DNA of 64,000 nucleotides from Bacteroidota bacterium. Its GTDB lineage: Bacteria > Bacteroidota > Bacteroidia > B-17B0 > Aurantibacillaceae. The notes below the pieces were generated by a model, which was not told the DNA's origin, did no database searches, and saw only the letters and a list, made by a program, of their open reading frames with translations. Positions 1 to 8,740 of this stretch are shown one piece after another (positions within the stretch are counted from its first letter, which is position 1; the number at the start of each line of letters is the position of its first letter). The stretch lies in NCBI GenBank assembly GCA_030684395.1, contig JAUXTT010000042.1:124001-188000 (forward strand). The letters run 5' to 3'. A program made the translations under genes and the position numbers.

Positions 1-59
1 TTGGAATAGGGACAGGCTTTTTAGTTTGGAAGGTTGATAAGTGGATGCAAAAAAAATAA
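1..59 (+). CDS. C-terminal tail of an incoming gene (partial)
   Basis: The frame starting at base 3 is open from the window edge to a TAA at 57-59. It reads a short hydrophobic stretch (GIGTGFLVW) followed by a basic end (KVDKWMQKK). That pattern fits the last membrane segment and cytoplasmic tail of a membrane protein. Only about 18 residues are visible, so neither the family nor even that it is coding can be proven. The other two plus-strand frames are closed earlier. Confidence 0.35.
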   Translation, partial: GIGTGFLVWKVDKWMQKK

Positions 60-96
60 AGCCGCCCCTTTCGACTCCGCTCAGGGACTGGCAGCT
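60..96. repeat. Short dispersed GC-rich repeat (TTCGACTCCGCTCAGG type)
   Basis: A GC-rich island in an AT-rich intergenic region contains TTCGACTCCGCTCAGGGAC. Sequences of this kind recur between genes in many Bacteroidota genomes. A related motif with TCGAGCGAAG half-sites lies near 56618-56664. It is not coding, and its function is unknown. Confidence 0.4.
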
Positions 97-185
97 TCTT
101 ATGTTTCTGCTTTTAAGATCGCTGAATTAGTAAAATTAAAACAAATTATTGTATCACTATCACCGACTATGGAGAACTAATATTC

Positions 186-314
186 GGCTACTCTGTAGCC
201 GCTTTTTGTTGTGTTATTTATTATTAATATTTTGCTATTTGTAACTAACGGCTGCAGCGCAGCCAGAGATTATTATAAAAAGAAAGATGTGCTTTTCATG
301 GCTACAGAGTAGCC
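186..314. repeat. Palindrome-array repeat with three 6-bp-stem hairpins
   Basis: Three perfect short hairpins with 3-nt loops lie here: GGCTACTCTGTAGCC (186-200), GGCTGCAGCGCAGCC (250-264) and GGCTACAGAGTAGCC (300-314). The first and third are exact reverse complements, so the whole block can also fold as one long inverted repeat. Modules of the same form occur inside the two elements at 15513-15884 and 24227-24574. The T-rich tracts after the first and third hairpins could also terminate transcription. No open frame was found. Confidence 0.6.
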
Positions 315-327
315 AAACTTTTTTTTG

Positions 328-2061
328 CTACTTCAGAATCAATTTTTCGGTTGTAACAGAATTCCCCCTAACAATCATCACATTATAAACTCCTGTTTTC
401 AAATTATATTTTTTTGTATCGATGCTGATTTGTTTTACGTTTCCTGTATGAAACTCTGCTACTACTTTACCATCTGTTGAAGTGATCACCACTTTGTCAT
501 TTGCAGTGAAGTCCTTTCCCATTTTAATTATAATCATTCCATCTGAGGGATTGGGATAAATATGAATCCTTTCCTTTTTATTTTTCTCAAAAATACCAAT
601 CGTTGCTCCTTCTACATAAGTTGCAAATTGATTGGATGATACATTTGTGTAATACTCAGTTAATCCAAGAGGCCAAACGACCTTTACTGAATCAATCTGT
701 GTAGCATCTCCCAAACCGAAATGTGCACGCATATCATTTTGTCCACAATAAGAGCTTTGTGCAGAAAGCTCTCTCATTTGCCAGACTGTATTTCCGTTGA
801 TAATTGCCTTTACATAAACCCTTGCTCCAATTGCAGATCTATTACTTACCGTTCCTGTTAAAGTAAAGGTACACCAGTTGTTACTATTGGAATTATTATG
901 ATACATAAAATGCGGTCTGTCGATGTTATTATATCTGCAGGTGGCCACCACCAGATCTTCAAAACCATCATTATCATAATCTCCAAAAGCGCAACCATAC
1001 GACCAGGAAGAATCAGCCACAATTGCATCTGTGCTGTTTCTCGAAAAAGTGCCATCGCCATTATTGATATAAAAATAATTCAGGAGTTGAGTAGCTGCAA
1101 ATGAATTGGTAACAAACAGGTCCTGATCCCCGTCATTATCCACATCGCTCCATGCCGAACTGAATGAATTGGAACGTGTTCTTGAAACCGTATCACTGAT
1201 CATTTTTGTAAAAACAAAATTACCATCGTTACGAAATAATGCATTGTAACTTCTGTCGTTAGCTAAAAAAACATCGAGGTCTCCGTCATTATCGTAATCA
1301 GCCCAACTCCCGCTCATTGTACTGTCTCCATTGGTTAGTAAAGGCCCCGTTGTCAGTTTCAGAAATGTCCCTCCGCCATCGTTACGGTAAATATTTTCAT
1401 TGTTGTTGTTCTCGTTGCTTACAAACATATCCAGATCTCCATCGCTATCTATATCGACCCAATTAGCACAACGGGAGAAAAATTGGTCATTGGCAATTGT
1501 TCCTGCTGTAATTTTCGTGAATGTTCCATTTCCGTTACTGTGATACAGAAAATTCTTTCTGGCACCTGCGCTGTTACATACATAGAGATCTACAAAACCA
1601 TCCTTATCGTAATCGCCCCAGGAAGCAGTTTCAGAATAGCCAAGATCATTTACCTGAATGCCTGTACCAACTTTAGTGAAATTCCCTGAGCCCTCATTAG
1701 CGTACATAAGGTTATTTACATTATACCAATTGGCAACAAACGCATCCACATCTCCATCATTATCTATATCTGCAAAAGTTGCTCCATCAGATGGATCGCC
1801 GTCTTTCACAATAGTATCATTCAGCACTTTTGTAAAGTTCCCTGTTCCGTTGTTGATATATAATTGATTGTTCTGTCCGCCAAAAGGTCCATTACTAATA
1901 AAACAATCAACAAAACCATCGTTGTTTACATCAATCCAGTTTACACTGCGCGAATCACCACTATCACTTGCCAATGGCGAGTTGAAGACTTTTGTAAAAT
2001 ATTGGGCATTGGCTGAAGAGAAGGCTCCGATTATTATGGATGTAATTACTGTTTTTTTCAT
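328..2061 (-). CDS. Secreted FG-GAP/VCBS repeat protein with ASPIC/UnbV domain and T9SS sorting domain
   Basis: Predicted cell-surface or extracellular protein of 577 residues. The start at 2061 is chosen because it opens directly into a signal peptide (MKKTVITSII...SANAQ); an upstream ATG would add 15 polar residues before it. About seven FG-GAP blades follow, each with a calcium-type loop such as DIDNDGDVD, DYDKDGFVD or DIDSDGDLD. Next comes an ASPIC/UnbV-type module (GARVYVKA, HFGLGD, VKVVWPLG), then a T9SS type-A C-terminal domain starting at YPNPSDG and ending KLILK. The family usually forms a calcium-binding beta-propeller for adhesion or carbohydrate contact; the ligand here is unknown. 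It is transcribed divergently from the LytS/LytTR pair, with about 200 bp between them. Confidence 0.88.
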   Translation of the reverse strand: MKKTVITSIIIGAFSSANAQYFTKVFNSPLASDSGDSRSVNWIDVNNDGFVDCFISNGPFGGQNNQLYINNGTGNFTKVLNDTIVKDGDPSDGATFADIDNDGDVDAFVANWYNVNNLMYANEGSGNFTKVGTGIQVNDLGYSETASWGDYDKDGFVDLYVCNSAGARKNFLYHSNGNGTFTKITAGTIANDQFFSRCANWVDIDSDGDLDMFVSNENNNNENIYRNDGGGTFLKLTTGPLLTNGDSTMSGSWADYDNDGDLDVFLANDRSYNALFRNDGNFVFTKMISDTVSRTRSNSFSSAWSDVDNDGDQDLFVTNSFAATQLLNYFYINNGDGTFSRNSTDAIVADSSWSYGCAFGDYDNDGFEDLVVATCRYNNIDRPHFMYHNNSNSNNWCTFTLTGTVSNRSAIGARVYVKAIINGNTVWQMRELSAQSSYCGQNDMRAHFGLGDATQIDSVKVVWPLGLTEYYTNVSSNQFATYVEGATIGIFEKNKKERIHIYPNPSDGMIIIKMGKDFTANDKVVITSTDGKVVAEFHTGNVKQISIDTKKYNLKTGVYNVMIVRGNSVTTEKLILK

Positions 2062-2188
2062 GGCTTTTACTTTATGGTATAAACTTAGGAAGTGTTCAAG
2101 GAGCATTTTCTGAAAGTATTATAATGTCTTTCTCCTACCCACACAAAGCAATTAACAACACACAAATGAAAAACGACAAACGATACTG

Positions 2189-2220
2189 TTGTTTGTAGGT
2201 AACAACAAGTAGTTTGTCTG
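2189..2220 (+). promoter_or_regulatory. Candidate LytTR-regulator direct repeat
   Basis: Two 11-bp direct repeats, TTGTTTGTAGG (2189-2199) and TAGTTTGTCTG (2210-2220), share GTTTGT at a 21-bp period. A reverse half-site, ACAAAC, lies at 2176-2181. Two direct repeats about two helical turns apart are the usual target layout of LytTR DNA-binding domains. They sit directly upstream of the LytS/LytTR genes and between divergent promoters, so autoregulation or control of the FG-GAP gene is plausible. This is inference from spacing only. Confidence 0.35.
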
Positions 2221-2263
2221 TTTAAAGAATGTATTACTGATCCTTTTTCGCAAATTTGTATGG

Positions 2264-3340
2264 ATGAGAAATAAATGGATTCGGCATATACTTTTTTGGT
2301 TGGTCTTTTATTCCATCAGTTTGTATAATGACTTGTACCTCTCTCAGTCATTTACCTTACACCCTACTCTCATCCTTTTGTTACAGAGTATGCTCTCGTT
2401 GGGATCATTGTATGTAGTGAAAATTATAGTTGTATATACGTTTCTATATTTGGTGATTCCTCGCTGGATTGATTCTAAAACAAAATTTTTTTATTACCTG
2501 CTCGGAATCGGTATTCTTGTAGCTGGTACTTTTTTGATGAGAATCATTACTCAGCAGATCGTTTGGAAATTTATTTACAAAGAACTTGCTCCAACATTAA
2601 CTGTAAGTCAGGTAATTGCCCGCTTTTTTTATTCTTTATTGGAGTTGTTGCAAATAACAGCAATCGCCAGTGCCATCAAACTTTTCAGAATGAGATTGAA
2701 TGCCGTACAAAAAGAAAAGCAATTGGTAAAAGAGAAATTAAGTGCTGAAATGCAACACCTGCGTTCACAAACCAATCCACATTTTTTGTTTAACACACTT
2801 AACAGTATATACTCCCTTAGCAGAAGTAAATCAGAACAAACTCCGGATGCTGTAATGAAACTCTCCAGAATCCTTCGCTACATGTTGTATGAAACGAGTC
2901 ATGCTACTAAAACTATTCATGATGAATTAAAAGTAATTGATGATTACATTCTGCTTCAGCAATTGCGATTTGATGACAGAGTAAAAATAGAAATACAAAA
3001 AAACATCGATGATGAAAACACTCAGATCACACCCCTGCTTCTATTACCCTTGATAGAAAATGCTTACAAGCATAGTAATCAAAGCGAAGCAATGATTAGT
3101 GTGACTATTGAATTAAAGAAATCAAAACTGAAAGTACTTGTAAGTAATCCAGTTGCTGAGATCTCTGTTCCGGGCGAAGAACAACAAGGCATAGGATTGG
3201 GGAATATTAAACGACAACTCGAACTTTTGTACAAGCATTTTAATTTGGCTTACGGAGAAAAAAATAGCATTTTTACGGTTACCTTAGAGATTGATCTAAA
3301 CAGCTATGCAGAAACTGAATTGTTTGATACTGGAAGATGA
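2264..3340 (+). CDS. LytS/YpdA-type sensor histidine kinase
   Basis: Membrane sensor kinase of 358 residues. Four hydrophobic segments lie at about residues 7-25, 40-70, 77-97 and 121-143. A short coiled segment and the His_kinase (PF06580) domain follow. The phosphoacceptor region is QTNPHFLFNTLNSI, with His at about residue 173. The ATP-binding part shows the N-box LPLIENAYKHS and the glycine motif GIGLGNIKRQL. There is no extracytoplasmic sensor domain, so the signal is probably sensed within the membrane segments. The gene overlaps the next by 35 bp, indicating co-translation with its LytTR regulator. The signal and the target genes are unknown. Confidence 0.92.
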   Translation: MRNKWIRHILFWLVFYSISLYNDLYLSQSFTLHPTLILLLQSMLSLGSLYVVKIIVVYTFLYLVIPRWIDSKTKFFYYLLGIGILVAGTFLMRIITQQIVWKFIYKELAPTLTVSQVIARFFYSLLELLQITAIASAIKLFRMRLNAVQKEKQLVKEKLSAEMQHLRSQTNPHFLFNTLNSIYSLSRSKSEQTPDAVMKLSRILRYMLYETSHATKTIHDELKVIDDYILLQQLRFDDRVKIEIQKNIDDENTQITPLLLLPLIENAYKHSNQSEAMISVTIELKKSKLKVLVSNPVAEISVPGEEQQGIGLGNIKRQLELLYKHFNLAYGEKNSIFTVTLEIDLNSYAETELFDTGR

Positions 3341-4013
3341 ACGCCTCGCAGCAGATGTGTTGAGAGATTACGTGAATGATATTCCGGGATTAAATCTTTC
3401 TGCTGTTTGCAAAGATGCGGTGGAGGCTACTGAGATACTGCGCCAGCAACAGATAGATATTTTGTTTGTGGACATTCATTTACCAAAGATCAATGGGATC
3501 GATTTTGTAAAAACATTAAAAGGAAATTACCAGGTAATCTTCACAACGGCTTATCATCAATATGCAGTGGAAGGTTTTAATGTAAATGCGGTTGACTATC
3601 TTCTGAAACCAATTGAATTCAGTCGTTTTTTAGAAGCGGTGAACCGGGTCTTCGATCGAATGAAGCCTGCCACTGGCAATGAACATACAAACAATCCGAA
3701 TGAACGGAAATACCATTTCTTTAATGTTGACAAAAAACAGGTAAAGGTATATGAAGATGAGATCCTCTTTGTAGAAAGCCTTAAAGATTATGTGAAGATA
3801 CATGCAAACAATCAAAAACTCGTTACCAAATTTCAGATAGGTGAACTGGAAAACAATTTGGATAAAAATAGTTTTATTCGCGTACACAAATCTTTCATTG
3901 TAAACACTGAGAAAATAACTGCCTTCAGTGCAATGGAGCTGGAGATAGGAGAAATTCGAATTCCAATTGGTAGGAGTTATAAGGAAAGTGTTGAGGAGAG
4001 ACTAAAAAAGTAA
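3306..4013 (+). CDS. LytTR-family response regulator
   Basis: Two-domain regulator of 235 residues. The receiver domain (about 1-120) has the acidic pair EDE near residues 10-12, the phosphorylated Asp at about 56 in FVDIHLPKING, and the conserved Lys in LLKPIEF. A LytTR DNA-binding domain fills residues 135-235 (KQVKVYEDEILFVES, FIRVHKSFIVN, IPIGRSYK). It overlaps the kinase gene and is the expected phosphotransfer partner. LytTR proteins bind pairs of direct repeats, and a candidate pair lies upstream of the kinase at 2189-2220. Confidence 0.93.
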   Translation: MQKLNCLILEDERLAADVLRDYVNDIPGLNLSAVCKDAVEATEILRQQQIDILFVDIHLPKINGIDFVKTLKGNYQVIFTTAYHQYAVEGFNVNAVDYLLKPIEFSRFLEAVNRVFDRMKPATGNEHTNNPNERKYHFFNVDKKQVKVYEDEILFVESLKDYVKIHANNQKLVTKFQIGELENNLDKNSFIRVHKSFIVNTEKITAFSAMELEIGEIRIPIGRSYKESVEERLKK

Positions 4014-4021
4014 TAACAAAA

Positions 4022-4060
4022 GAAATCCCCCGTTGTGCCTTTGCATGAACGGAGGATTCT
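4022..4060. terminator. Hairpin between convergent genes
   Basis: AATCCCCCGTT (4024-4034) pairs with AACGGAGGATT (4048-4058) with one mismatch around a 13-nt loop. On the minus strand the stem is followed by TTTCTTTTG, so it can end transcription of the OmpA gene and possibly also of the two-component pair. Confidence 0.6.
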
Positions 4061-4084
4061 CTCACTTTGAACTTATTTAATGAA

Positions 4085-5566
4085 CTAGAAAGAAGTTTTC
4101 AATTCTACTCTTCTGTTTTTTGCTTTACCTGCAGCTTTTGCATTATCAGCAACCGGTTTTGTTTCACCATATCCGATAGCAGTTAAACGACTTGCCGGCA
4201 CACCTTTTGAGATCAAATAATCTCTAACTGATTCTGTTCTTTTTTGAGATAGGTCCATGTTGTAAGCATCATCACCAACATTATCCGTATGCCCTTCAAT
4301 TGTCATATTAACAGCTGAGTTACGGTTAAGGATTGTAGCAAGGTCATCCAATTGCGAATTAGAAATCAATTTAAGTTTTGCACTTCCTGTTTCAAAATAA
4401 ATTTTGCTTGCGATCACATTGATCTTAACAATATCTTCTCTTGGAATTTCAGGGCAACCTTTATTTTCAATAGTTCCTTTTACAAGTGGGCAGCGATCTT
4501 CTTTATCAGAAACACCATCTCCGTCAGTATCAGGGCAACCTTTGAATGCCATAGTACCAGCTAATTCAGGACATAAATCGTCTTCGTTAACAATACCGTC
4601 TTTATCATTATCAAGTGTACAACCTGTTGCATCTACTTTATAACCTGTTTTTGTTCCGGCGCATTTATCATCAACATCAACTACACCATCTTTATCAGTA
4701 TCAGGGCATCCTGCCATTTCAATAGAGCCTGCTGTATCCGGACAACGATCTTCTTTATCAGTGATCCCATCCATATCTTTATCAGGACATCCTTTTAAAG
4801 ATTGTACTCCGGCAATATCCGGACATGCATCCTGATAATCCAACACGCCATCTGCATCACGATCCAATGGACAACCAAATTCATCTACAGTAACACCTGT
4901 AGGTGTATTGGGGCATTTATCCTTTTTATCGGAAACTCCATCTTTATCGGCATCTTTCTTTTTACCTAAGTTAAAAGTGAAACCTGCACTGTGATAAAGA
5001 AACATATCGTTGTCTCCTCCGTCATCTACACGATCCAAGTCATCTGCATTTGAATACATAAAAGACTCTTGCAATTGCAATGCAACAATAGGGCTAAGAT
5101 TAAATGTAAAACCTCCACCTAAATTAGGAAATGCATACTCATAACGCTCATTTTTTTGTTTGTAAACAGATTCGAACCACATAATTCCTCCGCCTGCAAA
5201 TATGTAAGGTCTGACTACTGCCTGCGGCCCGGTAAAATTAAACCTTGCAACTAAATTCACAGTATTATGTCTTAACTTGAATTTAGTGGTTTCCCAAGCG
5301 TTAGCCGGAGGGTTCTTATTAACATAACCTACTTCACCTCTTGTGAAATTAAGCGAAGCGTCGAAATGCTTTCCAAGGTATCTGGAAACAGACATTCCGG
5401 CAAAGCCATACGCTGCCTGATCTGTTTTATAAAAATTATTTCCCAAATCACCCTTATACTGGATGAGACCACCTTGAAACCCAATATTCCATTTTTTTTC
5501 TTCCGTTTGCGAAGATGCTGCTAAGGTCATTAAACAACATGCGCTTATTACTACTAGTTTTTTCAT
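4085..5566 (-). CDS. OmpA-family outer-membrane protein with thrombospondin type 3 repeats
   Basis: Outer-membrane protein of 493 residues. The start at 5566 gives a clean signal peptide (MKKLVVISACC...AASSQ); a longer in-frame start would add 16 polar residues. Order of parts: signal peptide; an N-terminal beta-barrel of about 190 residues (WNIGFQGGLIQYKGDLGN to SAGFTFNLG); six TSP3-type calcium-binding repeats (DxDxDGxxDxxDxCP); and a C-terminal OmpA peptidoglycan-binding domain (IYFETGSAKLK, IEGHTDNVG, LSQKRTESVRDYL, NRRVELK). Such proteins anchor the outer membrane to peptidoglycan, with a calcium-stiffened linker. It is monocistronic and convergent with the LytTR gene. Confidence 0.93.
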   Translation of the reverse strand: MKKLVVISACCLMTLAASSQTEEKKWNIGFQGGLIQYKGDLGNNFYKTDQAAYGFAGMSVSRYLGKHFDASLNFTRGEVGYVNKNPPANAWETTKFKLRHNTVNLVARFNFTGPQAVVRPYIFAGGGIMWFESVYKQKNERYEYAFPNLGGGFTFNLSPIVALQLQESFMYSNADDLDRVDDGGDNDMFLYHSAGFTFNLGKKKDADKDGVSDKKDKCPNTPTGVTVDEFGCPLDRDADGVLDYQDACPDIAGVQSLKGCPDKDMDGITDKEDRCPDTAGSIEMAGCPDTDKDGVVDVDDKCAGTKTGYKVDATGCTLDNDKDGIVNEDDLCPELAGTMAFKGCPDTDGDGVSDKEDRCPLVKGTIENKGCPEIPREDIVKINVIASKIYFETGSAKLKLISNSQLDDLATILNRNSAVNMTIEGHTDNVGDDAYNMDLSQKRTESVRDYLISKGVPASRLTAIGYGETKPVADNAKAAGKAKNRRVELKTSF

Positions 5567-5695
5567 TTTGTTTGGATTATTTGTACTTAAATTTTGCAGT
5601 ACAAACATCCACAACTAAAAACTAAATAGGTTACAGAACGCTTGGAATACCTTACATGATTCACACATTGGTGATTGAAGGATTTTCAGAAAAAT

Positions 5696-6394
5696 CTAAA
5701 GAGCTCTTCCGTTCATATCCGTACTCAGTACTTCACTCATGTAGTCAAAGAAAGGGCGCATATTTTTAAAAGTTTGATTTGCTTCTTTCAAAAAGGGTTC
5801 GCTCATCACTTCTTTGTCAGAAAACTTTTTCACTACTAAAAATTGTTTGTAGCGAAGTAAGTCTATGCCTTCGTTATCAGCATCAAATCCTTTTGGTGTG
5901 GTTTTTAATTGTTCACCTTTCAATTCACCGAAAGTGGAAACAAATGTTTTGCTCTTCAATATCTTTCTTAAAGGAGCTGCATCAAAAGCAATATCATCAC
6001 GAATAAGCTTAAGGTCTTCCGGACTTGGCCCCCAGAAACCACCTGCTATAAAACTATTGCCCGGCTCTAAATGAAAATAATATCCTCCACGACGTTGTTT
6101 GGTGGCTCTTCGGAAACTACCGCTCCAATTGGTTTTATATGGAATCTTATCTTTTGAAAACCGGGTGTCACGATAAATGCGGTGCAATGCTTTTTTACCT
6201 GTTTGTGTTTCAATCAGGTCGTGTAAAGTCATTTCCTTTAACAACGCGTCCGCAAATGTTTCAATGTATTGTTGTTCTTTAATGAACTCCTCTTTATGAA
6301 GTGCAAACCAATCGCGGTTATTATTCTTCTTTATCAGTTTCAGAAACTCGAATGTAGATGACGGAATGCTAATCTGCTTATTACTCTTTGACAT
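5696..6394 (-). CDS. DUF2461 (TIGR02453) family protein
   Basis: Predicted cytoplasmic protein of 232 residues matching the DUF2461 family over its whole length. N-terminal FEFLKLIKKNNNRDWFALHK and the family signature HRIYRDTRFSKDKIPYKTNW are present, followed by GGYYFHLEPGNSFIAGGFW. No function is established for the family. There is no signal peptide or membrane segment. It lies on the minus strand between the WG-repeat and OmpA genes, with gaps large enough to be its own transcript. Confidence 0.9.
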   Translation of the reverse strand: MSKSNKQISIPSSTFEFLKLIKKNNNRDWFALHKEEFIKEQQYIETFADALLKEMTLHDLIETQTGKKALHRIYRDTRFSKDKIPYKTNWSGSFRRATKQRRGGYYFHLEPGNSFIAGGFWGPSPEDLKLIRDDIAFDAAPLRKILKSKTFVSTFGELKGEQLKTTPKGFDADNEGIDLLRYKQFLVVKKFSDKEVMSEPFLKEANQTFKNMRPFFDYMSEVLSTDMNGRAL

Positions 6395-6427
6395 AAATGA
6401 AAATTCCTTTTAAAACTTCTAATTAAT

Positions 6428-8581
6428 TTATTTCTCCCATTTCAAAGGGACTAACTTCTTTAAATCAACTTCCTCCTGCGTTTTTGTAGTTGGCCAAACC
6501 ATACATTTACCATCGGTAATAGAGCCAATGTCGGCATATTTACATTCGAGTAACAATTCCCCTTTCATATTCATCACTCCTTTTTTCTTTTTCGAATCCT
6601 GGAAAATATAATAACACTCATTGGTTTTCATATCATATTCAGGATAAGCTACTTTGTACTTACTCAGCTTCCCTACTTCATTTCCTTTCATATCAAATAA
6701 ACCAACTTGTTTTTTTGTTTTGGCACCAAAGAATAATTGATGATCGTGATGATAAATCTCCGGATAACCTTCAAATGGCGTACTCATTTCTCCGTATTTA
6801 TTTACTACAAAATACCTGTTTAAACAAAACACTATGGCGTAATGATGCTCTTTGTTTAATTCTTCGCAACGATTTATGGATGCAAGCGGGCAAATATTCA
6901 CAAGTTTGTTATTAAAACTTTTGTATTCCAAAACTACATATGCTCCATTCTCTTTTGCTTCGATATTGTTGAAGTCAAAGATTTTTTTTCCGGTAGTATC
7001 AACCATGTATACAACTCCATTTTGGGTTCCCAGAAAACCTGCCTGTTTTTGACCCCATGAGGAATGAACATACTTTCCAACGACGAGAGTATCATATCCA
7101 TACTCGCTAAGTTTTTTTGTTTTCCAGTTGTACAGGTAATACAATTTATCTCTTTTTAAACTGATCTTTTCCGGAATCATTCTACTGTTTACGTCCAGAA
7201 TGCCAATGCCATCGTACACAATGGGCACTATTTCTTTTGTCTCACTATTTATGAAACCGGTTTTGCCATTTTTGGTAACAACAAAAAAGCGGCCGCCTGA
7301 CCAGTAATCTTCCATTAAACCTAAACTGATGTATTCATATTCAAAAGGTAGTATGACTTTATTATTTAGGTCAATAACTCCATACTTATTGTTCTTCTTA
7401 GCAGTTAATAAGTAGTTTCCATTTTGAATATCAAACAGAAATACATCCTCATACATAGAAGTATTAAGTATGTTATTTTTATAAGGGTTATAAAGAAAAA
7501 AAGTTTTGGAACTTCCTGCATAATATTCATATATGTAAAACGGCGAAAATAAATAGCCTCCATCAACCGCATAATTTGCACCCTTCTTCTTTGGTATTGA
7601 TTTCAATAACTTACCTGGCTCATAAAAAAACATCGAATCATTTTTTTGTGCAACGATCAACCTGTCTATCACAAGCGAGTCGAAAACCGGTCTCAGAACC
7701 TCTGTACCTAACAAAGTTCTTAAACCTATCTTTCCATCAATTCTCACACTCATTAAGCCGTCATCACCTGTAAAACAAAAATAATCATCCAGATCAGCAG
7801 CTACCTTCATCATTAAGCTATTATAAGCATCATATTTTCTTCCCTTTTTAGCAAAAGTAAACTGACCATAATCAAAGATAGAATCATACACAGGAGGAAT
7901 GATCACTTTGTTTTCATACACACTATTTTCATATGCAACTACCTGAAGGCCGTAAAGTGATTTTGCTCCGCTTTTCTTCCTAAAGACACTTACATTTTTC
8001 ATATTAAAATAACCGTATTCACTTAGCCAATAAGTAATTTTATCGCTATTTCTTACCCAAAAGATATGCCCATCCAAAAGTTGAGTATAACTACTATTCG
8101 TATTCAGTTTATAATAAGGAATTTCATTAGAGGTGCTGTCCATAATCAGGCTATCAGCCAGGTAGGTATTGTAATGAGTAATATTCTCTATAATGATTTT
8201 TTTCTCTTTGATCGAATAAACAGAAAATGTTTTCCCGTTGTTTACAAGAAAAAAATCCTGCCCGATATATTTTTGAGCCGGAATTAAAAACGGTTGTTTA
8301 TCAAAATCCAATAAGTACCAGACAGTGTCCTTTCTCCCAACATACCCCGGCTTCATTAAGTAATCATTATATCTGTATATAAGATCATAAGTGGTACTGA
8401 GAGAGTCCTTAGTTCCATCTCCCAGAGATCTTACTAATCTATACTTCCCATTTTCTTTTTTTAAGTAAGTGTAAGTAGAAGTAATTGCATCAGGATTCCA
8501 GGTTTGTGCAAAAACACCGGATTGAAGAAGAAGTATAAAAACGAGCGTGATCCGGGAAGTAAATGGCATAATTCTTTTCAT
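6428..8581 (-). CDS. Exported WG-repeat protein
   Basis: Exported protein of 717 residues. The start at 8581 gives a signal peptide ending near LQSGVFAQ; a start six codons upstream is possible but not needed. The body is made of degenerate WG-type repeats of about 50-60 residues, seen as KxGxxxxxxxxxxxPxxYD units: NNKYGVIDLNNKVILPFEY, NGKTGFINSETKEIVPIVYD, and near the C-terminus KKGVMNMKGELLLECKY. WG repeats are thought to mediate binding; no enzyme motif is visible. No sorting domain or lipobox is seen, so a periplasmic location is likely. It is divergent from glyS. Confidence 0.75.
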   Translation of the reverse strand: MKRIMPFTSRITLVFILLLQSGVFAQTWNPDAITSTYTYLKKENGKYRLVRSLGDGTKDSLSTTYDLIYRYNDYLMKPGYVGRKDTVWYLLDFDKQPFLIPAQKYIGQDFFLVNNGKTFSVYSIKEKKIIIENITHYNTYLADSLIMDSTSNEIPYYKLNTNSSYTQLLDGHIFWVRNSDKITYWLSEYGYFNMKNVSVFRKKSGAKSLYGLQVVAYENSVYENKVIIPPVYDSIFDYGQFTFAKKGRKYDAYNSLMMKVAADLDDYFCFTGDDGLMSVRIDGKIGLRTLLGTEVLRPVFDSLVIDRLIVAQKNDSMFFYEPGKLLKSIPKKKGANYAVDGGYLFSPFYIYEYYAGSSKTFFLYNPYKNNILNTSMYEDVFLFDIQNGNYLLTAKKNNKYGVIDLNNKVILPFEYEYISLGLMEDYWSGGRFFVVTKNGKTGFINSETKEIVPIVYDGIGILDVNSRMIPEKISLKRDKLYYLYNWKTKKLSEYGYDTLVVGKYVHSSWGQKQAGFLGTQNGVVYMVDTTGKKIFDFNNIEAKENGAYVVLEYKSFNNKLVNICPLASINRCEELNKEHHYAIVFCLNRYFVVNKYGEMSTPFEGYPEIYHHDHQLFFGAKTKKQVGLFDMKGNEVGKLSKYKVAYPEYDMKTNECYYIFQDSKKKKGVMNMKGELLLECKYADIGSITDGKCMVWPTTKTQEEVDLKKLVPLKWEK

Positions 8582-8724
8582 ATAAACAAAGATAACCAAA
8601 CTTACAGATTGCTTTAATACCGGAATATGGCTTTAGTAAGATATTTTGGAAACCAGGCAAGTATTTGTTAAGAAATTCTCTCTAATAAAATACCCGAATC
8701 CCACTCTAATCCCTAAAAAATCCC

Positions 8725-8732
8725 TATTTTTG
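8725..8732 (+). promoter_or_regulatory. -7 element upstream of glyS
   Basis: TATTTTTG matches the Bacteroidota -7 consensus TAnnTTTG, 8 bp before the glyS start codon. Transcripts from it would have almost no leader. No clear TTTG -33 box lies at the usual spacing, so support is moderate. Confidence 0.4.
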
Positions 8733-8740
8733 CACCCATT

